The notes under the pieces are model-generated. The model was not told the DNA's origin. It was given only the letters and a program-made list of their open reading frames with translations, and did no database searches. From contig NZ_JAFKFX010000026.1 of NCBI RefSeq assembly GCF_017308075.1, positions 216,900-280,899 on the forward strand: a DNA stretch of 64,000 nt, in the 5' to 3' direction. Positions 1 to 8,738 of the stretch are shown here, piece by piece. Origin of the DNA: Allobosea sp. Its GTDB lineage: Bacteria; Pseudomonadota; Alphaproteobacteria; Rhizobiales; Beijerinckiaceae. The translations under genes were made by a program, and so were the position numbers. How positions within the stretch are numbered: the first letter of the stretch is position 1; each line of letters starts with the position of its first letter.

Positions 1-2015
1 TCGGCGCCAGCCTGCATTCGACCAAGGTGCTGACGAACTATGCCAATCCCGAGCAGGCGATCATCGATGGCGTGCTGCAGGTGGCTGATATCGCCGGCAT
101 CGGCATCGGCGAGATCGACATCATCATCCACGGCACGACGCTGGCGACCAATGCGCTGATCGAGCGCAAGGGCGCGCGCACCGCCTTCATCACCACCAAG
201 GGCTTCCGCGACGTCATCGAGATGCGGACGGAAAGCCGCTTCGAGCAATATGATCTCGACATCGTCCTGCCGCCGCCCCTGGTCGAGCGCAGCCACCGCC
301 TCGTGCTCGACGAGCGCATCGGGGCCGATGGCAGCGTCCACAAGGCGCCGGACCCGGCCGAGATCGAGGCGCTGGCCGAGCGCATCGTCGCCGGCGGCTA
401 TGACAGCGTCGCGATCGGCTTCATCCATTCCTATCTCAACGACGCGCATGAGCAGGCGATGCGCGCGGCGCTCCTCGCCCGCGCGCCGGGGCTGGCGGTC
501 TCGATCTCGGCCGAGGTCTCGCCGCAGATGCGCGAGTTCCAGCGTTTCAACACCGTCTGCGCCAATGCCTATGTGAAGCCGCTGATGGCGTCCTATCTCA
601 ACCGGCTGGTCGACCGGCTGCGCGAGGCCGGCGCCTCCTGCCCGGTCTTCATGATGCATTCCGGGGGCGGCATCATCAGCGTCGAGAGCGCCGCCGAGTT
701 CCCGGTGCGGCTGCTCGAATCCGGCCCGGCCGGCGGAGCGATCTTCGCCGCCCATATCGCGGCAGGCCACGGGCTCGACCAGGTCCTGTCCTATGACATG
801 GGCGGCACCACCGCGAAGATCTGCCTGATCGAGCAGCAGGTGCCGAAGACCGCCAAGACCTTCGAGGTCGCCCGTACCTACCGCTTCAAGAAGGGCAGCG
901 GCATGCCGATCTCGATCCCGGTGATCGAGATGGTCGAGATCGGCGCCGGCGGCGGCTCGATCGCCACCGTCGACTCGATGCGCCAGATCCGCGTCGGGCC
1001 GCACAGCGCCGGTTCCGAGCCCGGCCCGGCCTGCTATCAGCGCGGCGGCGACCGGCCGACCGTCACCGATGCCGACCTCCTGCTCGGCAAGCTCGACGCC
1101 GAGGATTTCGCCGGCGGCAGCATCAGGCTCTCGAGCGAGGCCTCGCGCCAGGCGTTGCGCCGCGATATCGGCGAGAAGCTCGGCATCGACGAGGCGACCG
1201 CCTCCTTCGGCCTCTGCGAGATCGTCGACGAGAACATGACCAACGCCGCCCGCATGCATGCGGTGGAGAGCGGCAAGGAGCTCTCGGGCTTCACCATGAT
1301 CGCCTTCGGCGGCGCCGCGCCGCTGCACGCGGCGCGGCTCTGCGACAAGCTCGGCATCGACAAGCTCCTGGTGCCGCCCGGCGCCGGCGTCGGCTCGGCG
1401 ATCGGCTTCCTGCGCGCGCCTTTCGGCTTCGAATCGGTGCGCAGCGCCTATCTCCGGCTCAGCCGCTTCGACGCGGAGCGGATCAACCAGGTGCTGAGGG
1501 AGCTGGCCGAGGAGGCGACCGCCTTCGTCCATGCCGGCGCGCCCGGCATCGCGCCGGCGCTCGAATGCGTCGCCTATATGCGCTATGTCGGCCAGGGCTG
1601 GGAGATTCCGGTCGCGATCGCGATCCGCGACTATGGTCCGGGTGACGGCGATCACTTCCGCAGGCAGTTCGACGAGGCCTATGAGGGCCTGTTCGACCGG
1701 CTGATCGACGGGCTCGACATCGAGATCGTCAGCTGGTCGCTGCGCGCGAGCTCGCCGACCCCGCCGGCACCGGCGGTCGGCGGCGTGCCCTCCGGCCGCA
1801 GCGTTGCCGGCGACGCCCCGCGCCAGCTCTTTGACGCCGCCGCCGACGGCTTCGTCCCGGCCGCGATCGTCTCCCGCGCCTCGCTTCGTCCCGGCGACCG
1901 GGTCGCCGGACCGGCGATCGTCACCGAGCGCGAGACCACCACAATCGTGACGTCGGGGCGCGAGGCGGTGATGCAGGCCGATGGCTGCCTGCTGCTCAGC
2001 CTGAAGACCGCCTGA
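1..2015 (+). CDS. hyuA: hydantoinase/oxoprolinase family protein, subunit A (5' end outside window)
   Basis: ATP-dependent hydrolase/carboxylase subunit of the HyuA / 5-oxoprolinase / acetophenone-carboxylase family, which phosphorylates and opens lactam, hydantoin or related carbonyl substrates together with subunit B. The frame is already open at base 3 (GASLHSTKVLTNY), so the usual N-terminal DVGGTFTD stretch lies left of the window and the GTG at 27 is not the true start. Seen here: the GTTLATNALIER motif of the N-terminal hydantoinase domain, SYDMGGTTAKICLI and GAGGGSIA of the ATPase core, AFGGAAPLHA, and a C-terminal GPAIVTERETT stretch. The B subunit follows 24 bp downstream and an aminotransferase after that. 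Substrate unknown; the location beside pyridine catabolism genes makes a lactam possible. Confidence 0.9.
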   Translation, partial: GASLHSTKVLTNYANPEQAIIDGVLQVADIAGIGIGEIDIIIHGTTLATNALIERKGARTAFITTKGFRDVIEMRTESRFEQYDLDIVLPPPLVERSHRLVLDERIGADGSVHKAPDPAEIEALAERIVAGGYDSVAIGFIHSYLNDAHEQAMRAALLARAPGLAVSISAEVSPQMREFQRFNTVCANAYVKPLMASYLNRLVDRLREAGASCPVFMMHSGGGIISVESAAEFPVRLLESGPAGGAIFAAHIAAGHGLDQVLSYDMGGTTAKICLIEQQVPKTAKTFEVARTYRFKKGSGMPISIPVIEMVEIGAGGGSIATVDSMRQIRVGPHSAGSEPGPACYQRGGDRPTVTDADLLLGKLDAEDFAGGSIRLSSEASRQALRRDIGEKLGIDEATASFGLCEIVDENMTNAARMHAVESGKELSGFTMIAFGGAAPLHAARLCDKLGIDKLLVPPGAGVGSAIGFLRAPFGFESVRSAYLRLSRFDAERINQVLRELAEEATAFVHAGAPGIAPALECVAYMRYVGQGWEIPVAIAIRDYGPGDGDHFRRQFDEAYEGLFDRLIDGLDIEIVSWSLRASSPTPPAPAVGGVPSGRSVAGDAPRQLFDAAADGFVPAAIVSRASLRPGDRVAGPAIVTERETTTIVTSGREAVMQADGCLLLSLKTA

Positions 2016-2039
2016 GTCCGAGACGAGAGGAGCGAAACC

Positions 2040-3674
2040 ATGGCCACCAGCGCCCTGTCCGACGTCCGCATGCAGATCATGTGGAATCGCCTGATCTCCG
2101 TCGTCGAGGAGCAGGCGGTGACGTTGATCCGCACCGCCTTCAGCACCTCGGTGCGCGAATCCGGCGATCTCTCCGCCGGCGTCTTCAACCGTGCCGGGCT
2201 GATGATCGCCCAGGCGGTGACCGGCACGCCCGGCCACGTCAACGCCATGGCGGAGGCGGTCGGCCACTTCATCCGCGACATCGGCGAGGAGAACATCTTC
2301 GAGGGCGATGTCTACATCACCAACGATCCCTGGAAGGGCACCGGCCACCTCCACGATTTCACGGTGGTGACGCCGTCCTTCCGCAAGGGTGTGCTGGTCG
2401 GCTATTTCGCCTGCACGGCGCATGTCGTCGACGTCGGCGGGCGCGGCTTCGGGCCGGATGCCAACGAGGTCTATGAAGAGGGCATCTTCATCCCGATCAT
2501 GAAGTTCGCCGAGCGTGGCAAGGTCAATCGCGACCTCGTCAACATCCTGCGCAACAATGTCCGCGAGGCGCATCAGGTCGTCGGCGACGTCTATTCGCTC
2601 GCCGCCTGCAACGACACCGGCCACAAGCGGCTGATGGACATGATGGAGGAGTTCCGGATCGGCGATCTGGAGGCACTCGCCGATTTCGTGATCGAGCGCA
2701 GCCATGCCGCCACCATGGAGAAGATCGCGGCCCTGCCGCATGGCGTCTACGACAATGTCATGCGCGTCGACGGCTATGGCAGCCCGATCGACATCGCGGT
2801 GACGATCACCGTCGACGGCAACGGCATCGGTACGGATTTCGCCGGCACCTCGCCGCCGAGCCCGAAGGGCATCAACGTCCCGCTGATCTATACCGTCGCC
2901 TATGCGTGCTACGGGCTGAAATGCTCGATCGCGCCGGAGATCCCGAACAATGCCGGCTCGCTGGCGCCGTTCAGGATCACCGCGCCGGAGGGCTGCATCC
3001 TCAACGTCAAGCATCCGGCTCCGGTCGCGGTGCGCCATGTGCTCGGCCATTTCGTGCCGGATGCGGTGCTCGGCGCGGTCCACAAGATGCTGCCCGGCAA
3101 GATCCCGGCCGAAGGCTCCGGCGCGCTCTGGAACCTGCATCTTTCCGCCAGGCCGCTCGGCGGCGATGACGCTCCCGAGGGCGGCGGCCAGCGCGCCGAG
3201 GTGCTGCTCTTCAACAGCGGCGGCGGCGGCGCCCGGCCCGGCGTTGACGGGCTCAGCGCCACCGCTTTCCCGAGCGGCATCCACACCATGTCGATCGAGG
3301 CGACCGAGCATGTCGGCCCGGTGATCTTCTGGCGCAAGGAATTGCGCGAGGGCTCCGGCGGCGCAGGCAAGCGGCGCGGCGGGCTCGGCCAGGTGGTCGA
3401 GATCAGCGCGACCAAGGGCCACGAATTCCATTTCAACGCCATGTTCGACCGCGTCGCCCATCCGGCGCGCGGCCGCGAGGGCGGGCAGGACGGCGCGCCG
3501 GGCTCGGTGTCGCTCGACGACGGCACCAAGCTACAGGCCAAGGGGCGCCAGCATGTCCCGGCCGGACGCCGGCTCGTGCTGCAACTGCCCGGCGGCGGTG
3601 GCTATGGCGCGCCGGCCGAGCGCGAGAAGGCGGCGGCCGAGCGCGACCTCGCCTTCGGCTACGTCAAGGTCTGA
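2040..3674 (+). CDS. hyuB: hydantoinase B/oxoprolinase family protein
   Basis: Partner subunit of the upstream HyuA-like protein; 544 residues, a normal length for the family. Typical features are the N-terminal SVVEEQAVTLIRTAF, a central NDPWKGTGHLHDF stretch close to the metal/substrate site, and the C-terminal glycine-rich LQLPGGGGYG tail. The ATG at 2040 follows a GAGAGGAGCG ribosome site. It sits between hyuA (24-bp gap) and the aminotransferase (20-bp gap), so the three genes look co-transcribed. The pair should form a heteromeric cytosolic enzyme that spends ATP on lactam or amide chemistry; the precise substrate cannot be read from the sequence. Confidence 0.9.
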   Translation: MATSALSDVRMQIMWNRLISVVEEQAVTLIRTAFSTSVRESGDLSAGVFNRAGLMIAQAVTGTPGHVNAMAEAVGHFIRDIGEENIFEGDVYITNDPWKGTGHLHDFTVVTPSFRKGVLVGYFACTAHVVDVGGRGFGPDANEVYEEGIFIPIMKFAERGKVNRDLVNILRNNVREAHQVVGDVYSLAACNDTGHKRLMDMMEEFRIGDLEALADFVIERSHAATMEKIAALPHGVYDNVMRVDGYGSPIDIAVTITVDGNGIGTDFAGTSPPSPKGINVPLIYTVAYACYGLKCSIAPEIPNNAGSLAPFRITAPEGCILNVKHPAPVAVRHVLGHFVPDAVLGAVHKMLPGKIPAEGSGALWNLHLSARPLGGDDAPEGGGQRAEVLLFNSGGGGARPGVDGLSATAFPSGIHTMSIEATEHVGPVIFWRKELREGSGGAGKRRGGLGQVVEISATKGHEFHFNAMFDRVAHPARGREGGQDGAPGSVSLDDGTKLQAKGRQHVPAGRRLVLQLPGGGGYGAPAEREKAAAERDLAFGYVKV

Positions 3675-3694
3675 GCGGAGCGGGATCGGTCTCG

Positions 3695-4900
3695 ATGCAG
3701 TATCAGAGCACGCGCGCCGGGCTGATCAAGCCCTCGCCCTCCATGGCGATCTCGATCGAGGCAAGGCGGATGACGGCGGCCGGCGTTCCGGTCGTCGATC
3801 TCAGCCTGGGCGAGCCCGATTTCGCGACGCCGCCGCATGTTCTCGCGGCGGCAGCCGCGGCGATGCGGCGTGGTGAGACGCGCTACACTGCAGCCGACGG
3901 CACGCCCGAGCTGAAGGACGCGATCGTCCTGAAGTTCAGCCGCGAGAACGGGCTTTCTTTCCAGCGTGGCGAGGTGACCGCCGCCAATGGCGCCAAGCAG
4001 ATCATCTTCAATGCGCTGCTGGCGACGCTGGAGCCGGGCGACGAGGTGCTGGTGCCGGCGCCTTACTGGGTCTCCTATACCGACATGGTGCTGCTGCTCG
4101 GCGGCGAGCCCAAGGTGCTGCCTTGCCCGGTCGAGGACGATTTCAAGCTGACGCCGGAGGCGCTCGACCGGGCCCTGACCAAGAAGACCCGCTGGGTGAT
4201 GTTCAACGCGCCGAACAATCCCTGCGGCGCCGCCTATAGCCGCGAGGAGCTCGCCGCGCTCGGCGCGGTGCTGGCGCGGCATCCGCAGGTGCTCGTCATG
4301 TCCGACGAGATCTACGAGCACATCAACTACACGCAGACGCCGTTCTGCTCCTTCCTGACCGCCTGCCCCGAGCTGCGCGAGCGGCTGCTCATCGTCAACG
4401 GCGTCTCCAAGACCTATGCGATGACCGGCTGGCGCATCGGCTACGCCGCGGGTCCGGCGCCGCTGATCGCCACCATGGCCAAGATCCAGTCGCAGAGCAC
4501 CTCGAACCCCTGCTCGATCGCCCAGGCGGCGGCCGTGGCGGCGCTGACCGGGCCGCAGGACTTCGTGGCGCAGGCGGTCGGGGAATACCGCGCGCGCAAG
4601 GATCTCGTCACCGAGGGGCTGAACGCGATCGCCGGCCTGAAGACGCGTTCGCCGGAAGGCGCCTTCTATGCCTATCCGGAATGCTCGGCCCTGCTCGGCC
4701 GGCGCACGCCGGCCGGCAAGGTCATCGCCGACGACACCGATCTCGTCTCCTATCTGCTGAGCGAGGGTCATGTCGCCGTGGTCCAGGGCTCGGCCTATGG
4801 GCTGGAGCCCTATTTCCGGGTGTCTTTCGCGACCTCGCGCGAGCAGCTGACGACCGCGATCGAGCGCATAGGCGACGCCGTGAAACGGCTGGAGCCCTGA
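3695..4900 (+). CDS. class I/II PLP-dependent aminotransferase (AspAT-like)
   Basis: Fold-type I pyridoxal-phosphate aminotransferase of 401 residues, closest in style to the aspartate aminotransferase I-gamma group. Visible motifs are LGEPDF near the N-terminus, the NAPNNPCGA segment, SDEIYEHI (the PLP-pyridine-N aspartate), and NGVSKTYAMTGWRIGYAAG, whose lysine should form the Schiff base. It probably moves an amino group between an acidic or neutral amino acid and a 2-oxo acid in the cytosol. It lies 20 bp after hyuB, which suggests it processes the product of that enzyme pair. Substrate specificity cannot be assigned. Confidence 0.85.
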   Translation: MQYQSTRAGLIKPSPSMAISIEARRMTAAGVPVVDLSLGEPDFATPPHVLAAAAAAMRRGETRYTAADGTPELKDAIVLKFSRENGLSFQRGEVTAANGAKQIIFNALLATLEPGDEVLVPAPYWVSYTDMVLLLGGEPKVLPCPVEDDFKLTPEALDRALTKKTRWVMFNAPNNPCGAAYSREELAALGAVLARHPQVLVMSDEIYEHINYTQTPFCSFLTACPELRERLLIVNGVSKTYAMTGWRIGYAAGPAPLIATMAKIQSQSTSNPCSIAQAAAVAALTGPQDFVAQAVGEYRARKDLVTEGLNAIAGLKTRSPEGAFYAYPECSALLGRRTPAGKVIADDTDLVSYLLSEGHVAVVQGSAYGLEPYFRVSFATSREQLTTAIERIGDAVKRLEP

Positions 4901-5019
4901 CCTCCGCCCTTGGTCGGGGGCGGGCAAGGCAAGATTCGATTGAAAACCCCACGCCGGGAGGCCAGATAGCAGGGACGGGCCGTTGCCCGCCTTTGCGATC
5001 GCTATCCCGGCGGTCGCGA

Positions 5020-5033
5020 CACCGTATCCGGTG
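5020..5033. promoter_or_regulatory. inverted repeat upstream of the MarR gene
   Basis: A CACCG-N4-CGGTG inverted repeat ends 19 bp before the ATG of the MarR-family gene. MarR proteins often autoregulate through short palindromes close to their own start, so this is a candidate autoregulatory operator. It does not resemble the GTATAC-centred palindromes of the pyridine cluster. Confidence 0.3.
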
Positions 5034-5052
5034 AGGATAAGGGGATTGCTGA

Positions 5053-5511
5053 ATGTCGGGGTCCGACCCTTCCCACGCCATCGCGGCCGAGCCCGAAGCG
5101 GAGAGCTACGACCTCTCCGAACAGGTCGGCTTCATCCTGCGCCAGGCGATCCAGCGCCATGTCTCGCTGTTCAACGAGATCATGGGGCCGGAACTGACGC
5201 CGACGCAGTGGGCGGTGCTGTCGCGGCTCTATCTCGAAGGCGGCAGCTCGCAGAATCTGCTCGGGCGCCAGACGGCGATGGACGCGGCGACGATCAAGGG
5301 CGTGGTCGACCGGCTGATCAAGCGCAAGCTGGTGCACACCACTGCCGACCCCGATGACGGGCGGCGCGTCATCGTGCAGCTGACCGAGGCCGGCCGGGCC
5401 TATACCCGCGAATTGATGCCGAAGGCCGAGACCGTCACCAAGGTGACGCTGGCGCCGCTGGCGACGAGCCAGCGCACGACGCTGCTCTCGCTGCTTAAGC
5501 AGTTGCGCTGA
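5053..5511 (+). CDS. MarR family transcriptional regulator
   Basis: Winged-helix regulator of 152 residues with the MarR architecture: an N-terminal dimerisation helix, TPTQWAVLSRLYLEG, the recognition region GRQTAMDAATIKGVVDRLIKRKLV, and the wing TADPDDGRRVIVQLTEAG. The ATG at 5053 follows an AAGGGG ribosome site. It is convergent with the phosphorylase/kinase fusion (20 bp apart). MarR-type regulators (NicR, BpsR) control nicotinate degradation in pseudomonads and Bordetella and respond to 6-hydroxynicotinate. That makes this gene the best in-window candidate for the cluster regulator, although the RTTYGTRTACRAAY palindromes found downstream would also suit a GntR protein encoded elsewhere. 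Confidence 0.88.
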   Translation: MSGSDPSHAIAAEPEAESYDLSEQVGFILRQAIQRHVSLFNEIMGPELTPTQWAVLSRLYLEGGSSQNLLGRQTAMDAATIKGVVDRLIKRKLVHTTADPDDGRRVIVQLTEAGRAYTRELMPKAETVTKVTLAPLATSQRTTLLSLLKQLR

Positions 5512-5530
5512 GAAGAGAGGGCTCCTCAGC

Positions 5531-7573
5531 CTATCTGATCACGAAGCAGGCGCTCTGCGCCGCCAGCGCCCGTGCCTCCTCGAGATCGCTCGAGGCGCTG
5601 GCATGGATCGCAAAGAGCGGATCGCCGATCGCGACGCTGTCGCCGACGCTGCGGCGGAGATCGATGCCGGCGGCCTTGTCGAAAGGCGCGCCGGCGCGCC
5701 GGGCAATGCCGGCGACGGCCCAGCCATCGATCTCGGTGACCGTGCCGGCCTGCTCGGCGCGAACGGTATGGACCAGCAGCCCCGGCATCACCGGCGGCTC
5801 GCGGCGTCCCTGCGCCGTGACGATGCGCTCGAAGGCCGACCGCGCCGCGCCCGAGCGCAGCAATTCTTCGGCGCGCGCGCGTCCGGCCTCGACCGAACGC
5901 AGCGCCGGGTCCCAGGCCAGGATGCGGCCGGCGAAGAACAGCGCCTTGGCGACGAGATCGGCGGGGGCCTGCGGGTCGTTGTCGAGCGCCCAGGCGACGT
6001 CGCGGCATTCCAGCGCCGGGCCGATGCCGCGCCCGATCGGCCGGGTGCCATCGGTCGGGAAGGCCTCGACGACGAGGCCGAGCCCGCGCCCGACCGTCTC
6101 GAACAGGGCGGCGAGATCGGCGGCCTCGTCCTGCGATTTAAGCTTGGCGCGCGGGCCATAGGGCAGGTCGACGATCACATGGGTCGAGCCGGCCGTCTTC
6201 TTCTTCGACAGGATCGAGGCGACGGACCAGCGATTGGAATCGATGCCGAGCGGCCGTGTGATCGCGTTCATCACGTCGTCGACGACGGAATGGTTCAGCC
6301 GGCCGTTCCAGGCGATGCAGGCGCGGGCTTTCTCGACGCAGGCGCGCAGTTCCGCCGGGGTGAGCTCGACATCGGCGAGCGCCTCCATCGCATCGGCCGT
6401 GCCGGCGGCCGAGGTGATGGCGCGCGACGAGGTCTTCGGCATCAGGAAGGCGCCATGGGCGGCGATGATCGGCACCACGATCAGCGTGATCCGGCTGCCG
6501 GGAATGCCGCCCATCGAATGCTTGTCGACAACGATCTTGTCGGACCAGCTGATCTGCTGGGCGAAACGGGTGCGGACGCGGGCGAGCGAGACGACCTCGT
6601 CATCGCTGAGCTTCTGCGTCGCCGCGACGAGGAAGGCCGCGACCTCGCCATCGGGATAGCGGGATTCGACGATGTCGCGGATCAGCGTGTGATACTGCGC
6701 CTCCGAGAGCGCCCCGCCCTGGATCTTGCGAGTCAGTGCGGCGCGGCTTTCCGGCGAGGGTGTACGCCGGATCGAGACCTCAGTGCCCTCGGCCAGGCCG
6801 AGCTCGGCAAAGGCCTCGCTGGACAGGCCGATCTCGTCGGGGGCGAGCGCGGCGGGCAGGTCCGCGACCTGGATGTCGGAGCGGATGCTGGCGCCGGCGC
6901 CGGTGATCTCGATCCGACCCGGCCCGAGATAGTCGAAACCGTTGACGAGCTCGCCCTTGGCCGGGAGCCAGGCGCAATGGGCCCGCCCGGCGAAGACCGG
7001 CAGGCGGCGCAGGCGCAAGGTGTTGGCGGCCGATTCGACTGCGGCGACGAAGCGCTCGATCCCGGTTTCCGGGCTCTGATCATTGCAGACGGTGACCGTG
7101 CGGATGCCGTCCGGCCAGGGCTCGACCTTGCGGGCGAGCCTGTCGCCTATGGCGTTGCCCTGCTCGCGGCCGCGTCCGGCGATGCGGGCCGCCAGGATCT
7201 CGGCCGGTGCCGTGACCTCGACGATGACGAAACGCGGCAGCAGCGCCGCCAGTTCGGCGATGACGGCGCGCGAGCCATTGGCGATGACGTGGCGGCCGTT
7301 CTCGATCGCGCCCAGCAGGCTACGGGGCAGGCCATAGCGCAGGCCATGGGCGCTCCAGCCGATGAGGAAATCGCCTGCGGCCTCGCGTGCCGCGAATTCG
7401 GCATCCGTCGCCGCCTCATGCGCCTCGCCGGGCGAGCCGGCGGGGCGGGTGATGACGCGCCTGGCGAAGACATAGCGCCCGGTTGGCTCCAGGACCTGCC
7501 TGGCGCCGTCGATCAAGGTGTCCTTGCCGCCGCCGCTGGGGCCGACGACAAAGAAGAACGTTCCCGGGCGCAT
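5531..7573 (-). CDS. fusion: PhnN-like ribose 1,5-bisphosphokinase + AMP-phosphorylase-type (thymidine phosphorylase family) enzyme
   Basis: 680-residue two-enzyme fusion. Residues 1-185 are a PhnN/guanylate-kinase-like domain with the P-loop GPSGGGKDT (11-19), expected to make PRPP from ribose 1,5-bisphosphate and ATP. Residues about 188-272 match the extra N-terminal domain of archaeal AMP phosphorylases. From about 280 on is the phosphorylase core, with DKHSMGGIPGSR (350-361), TSSRAITSAAGTAD (381-394) and a C-terminal barrel-sandwich region. That family converts a nucleoside 5'-monophosphate and phosphate to base and ribose 1,5-bisphosphate, exactly the kinase domain's substrate. The start at 7573 is chosen because the P-loop domain begins there; upstream codons lie in the nadC-like gene. 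That gene ends 7 bp before, so the two should be one transcript under the palindrome at 8488. Confidence 0.88.
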   Translation of the reverse strand: MRPGTFFFVVGPSGGGKDTLIDGARQVLEPTGRYVFARRVITRPAGSPGEAHEAATDAEFAAREAAGDFLIGWSAHGLRYGLPRSLLGAIENGRHVIANGSRAVIAELAALLPRFVIVEVTAPAEILAARIAGRGREQGNAIGDRLARKVEPWPDGIRTVTVCNDQSPETGIERFVAAVESAANTLRLRRLPVFAGRAHCAWLPAKGELVNGFDYLGPGRIEITGAGASIRSDIQVADLPAALAPDEIGLSSEAFAELGLAEGTEVSIRRTPSPESRAALTRKIQGGALSEAQYHTLIRDIVESRYPDGEVAAFLVAATQKLSDDEVVSLARVRTRFAQQISWSDKIVVDKHSMGGIPGSRITLIVVPIIAAHGAFLMPKTSSRAITSAAGTADAMEALADVELTPAELRACVEKARACIAWNGRLNHSVVDDVMNAITRPLGIDSNRWSVASILSKKKTAGSTHVIVDLPYGPRAKLKSQDEAADLAALFETVGRGLGLVVEAFPTDGTRPIGRGIGPALECRDVAWALDNDPQAPADLVAKALFFAGRILAWDPALRSVEAGRARAEELLRSGAARSAFERIVTAQGRREPPVMPGLLVHTVRAEQAGTVTEIDGWAVAGIARRAGAPFDKAAGIDLRRSVGDSVAIGDPLFAIHASASSDLEEARALAAQSACFVIR

Positions 7574-7580
7574 GGTCTGA

Positions 7581-8414
7581 TCAGGCTTCGTCGAGGCCGA
7601 TGTCGACGGCGGGTGCCGACTGGGTGATCTTGCTGGTCGAGATATAGTCGACGCCGGTCTGGGCGATCGGACCGATCGTGTCGATGCGGATGCCACCGGA
7701 GGCCTCGACCTTGGCGCGGCCGGCGATCAGCCCGACCGCCTTGGTCATGTCGGCGACCGACATGTTGTCGAGCATGATCACATCGGCGCCGGCTTTGACG
7801 GCCTCCTCGACCTGTTCGAGCCGGTCGCATTCGACCTCGAGCTTGGTCAGCACCGGCAGCGTCTTGCGGGCGCGCTCGACGGCGGCGGTGATGCTGCCGC
7901 ACACGGCGATATGATTGTCCTTGATCATCACGCCGTTATCGAGGCCGAGGCGATGATTGAGGCCGCCGCCGCAGGTCACGGCATGCTTCTCCATCATGCG
8001 CAGGCCGGGCGTGGTCTTGCGGGTGTCGATCAGCCGCGCCTTGGTGCCGGCGATGGCGGCGACATAGCGCGCGGTCTCGTTGGCGATGCCCGAAAGGCGC
8101 TGGGCGATGTTGAGCGCGGTGCGCTCGGCGGTCAGCACGCTGCGCGCGGCGCCTTCGATCTCCATCAGGATGGCGCCCTTCTCGACCTTGTCGCCATCCT
8201 TGACCAGCAGCTTCACCTTGAGCTCGGGATCGTAGCGCTTGAAGACACGGGCGGCGACCTCGATGCCGGCGACGATCATCGGCTCGCGGGCGTTCATGTG
8301 GAACTTACCGGTCTCGTCCGGCTCGATCATGACCTGCACGGTCAGGTCGCAGGCGCCGATATCCTCGGTCAGCCAGAGATCGATCAGGCGATCCGTCGCA
8401 AAGCTGTCGTACAT
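7581..8414 (-). CDS. nadC: carboxylating nicotinate-nucleotide diphosphorylase (quinolinate phosphoribosyltransferase)
   Basis: 277-residue enzyme of the NadC family: quinolinate + PRPP gives nicotinate mononucleotide, CO2 and PPi. Motifs seen: TEDIGACDLT near the N-terminus, TAERTALNIAQRLSGIA, the basic RKTTPGLRMMEKHAV, GGGLNHRLGLDNGVMIKDNH, and the PRPP-binding barrel end KVEASGGI. It is the first gene of a two-gene minus-strand unit with the kinase/phosphorylase fusion. No nadA or nadB is near, and a cluster palindrome lies 74 bp upstream, so it appears to be a catabolic paralogue co-regulated with nicotinate degradation, not the housekeeping NAD gene. A ModD-like relative is a weaker alternative. 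Confidence 0.88.
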   Translation of the reverse strand: MYDSFATDRLIDLWLTEDIGACDLTVQVMIEPDETGKFHMNAREPMIVAGIEVAARVFKRYDPELKVKLLVKDGDKVEKGAILMEIEGAARSVLTAERTALNIAQRLSGIANETARYVAAIAGTKARLIDTRKTTPGLRMMEKHAVTCGGGLNHRLGLDNGVMIKDNHIAVCGSITAAVERARKTLPVLTKLEVECDRLEQVEEAVKAGADVIMLDNMSVADMTKAVGLIAGRAKVEASGGIRIDTIGPIAQTGVDYISTSKITQSAPAVDIGLDEA

Positions 8415-8487
8415 CGAAACCCCTCCTCGGGCGTGATCGCCTTGACCTTTTCCCGCGGAATCGGTCGGCCGATCCGAAGGTAAATTT

Positions 8488-8501
8488 ATTTGTATACGAA
8501 T
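8488..8501. promoter_or_regulatory. cluster operator 1 (GTATAC palindrome) before nadC
   Basis: ATTTGTATACGAAT, a 14-bp palindrome with one mismatched pair, 74 bp upstream of the nadC-like start. It belongs to a set of six similar sites in this window (consensus about RTTYGTRTACRAAY) placed before every unit of the pyridine-carboxylate region. Confidence 0.65.
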
Positions 8502-8718
8502 AATAACAGTCGATTTTTCGGGCTGTCAATCAGAGCTGGATAGCGGCAAGCGGGCCGCCTGTCTCGCCGGGTGCCGGGCTTTTGGCTCATCGCGCGAGCA
8601 AGCGAAGAAAACCCAGGCTGTGGCGGCTTTAGCAGGCCTGCGCGCTTCTGCCCGGCCCGGTGGCTGGACCCCGTCCGGGCAGAGTGCCGACTTGACAGCC
8701 GGGCAACCATGCGCCACC

Positions 8719-8738
8719 ATCATTTGTATACAAATGAT
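8719..8738. promoter_or_regulatory. cluster operator 2 (20-bp perfect palindrome) before 6-hydroxynicotinate reductase
   Basis: ATCATTTGTATACAAATGAT is a perfect 20-bp palindrome ending 29 bp before the reductase ATG. Its closeness to the start suits a repressor. It is the longest and most symmetric of the six sites. Confidence 0.72.

Noticed and set aside
7581-8414. nadC as the housekeeping NAD biosynthesis gene
   Set aside because: No nadA or nadB beside it, while a cluster palindrome and the fusion enzyme are. Not excluded, since a genome search for a second nadC cannot be run here.
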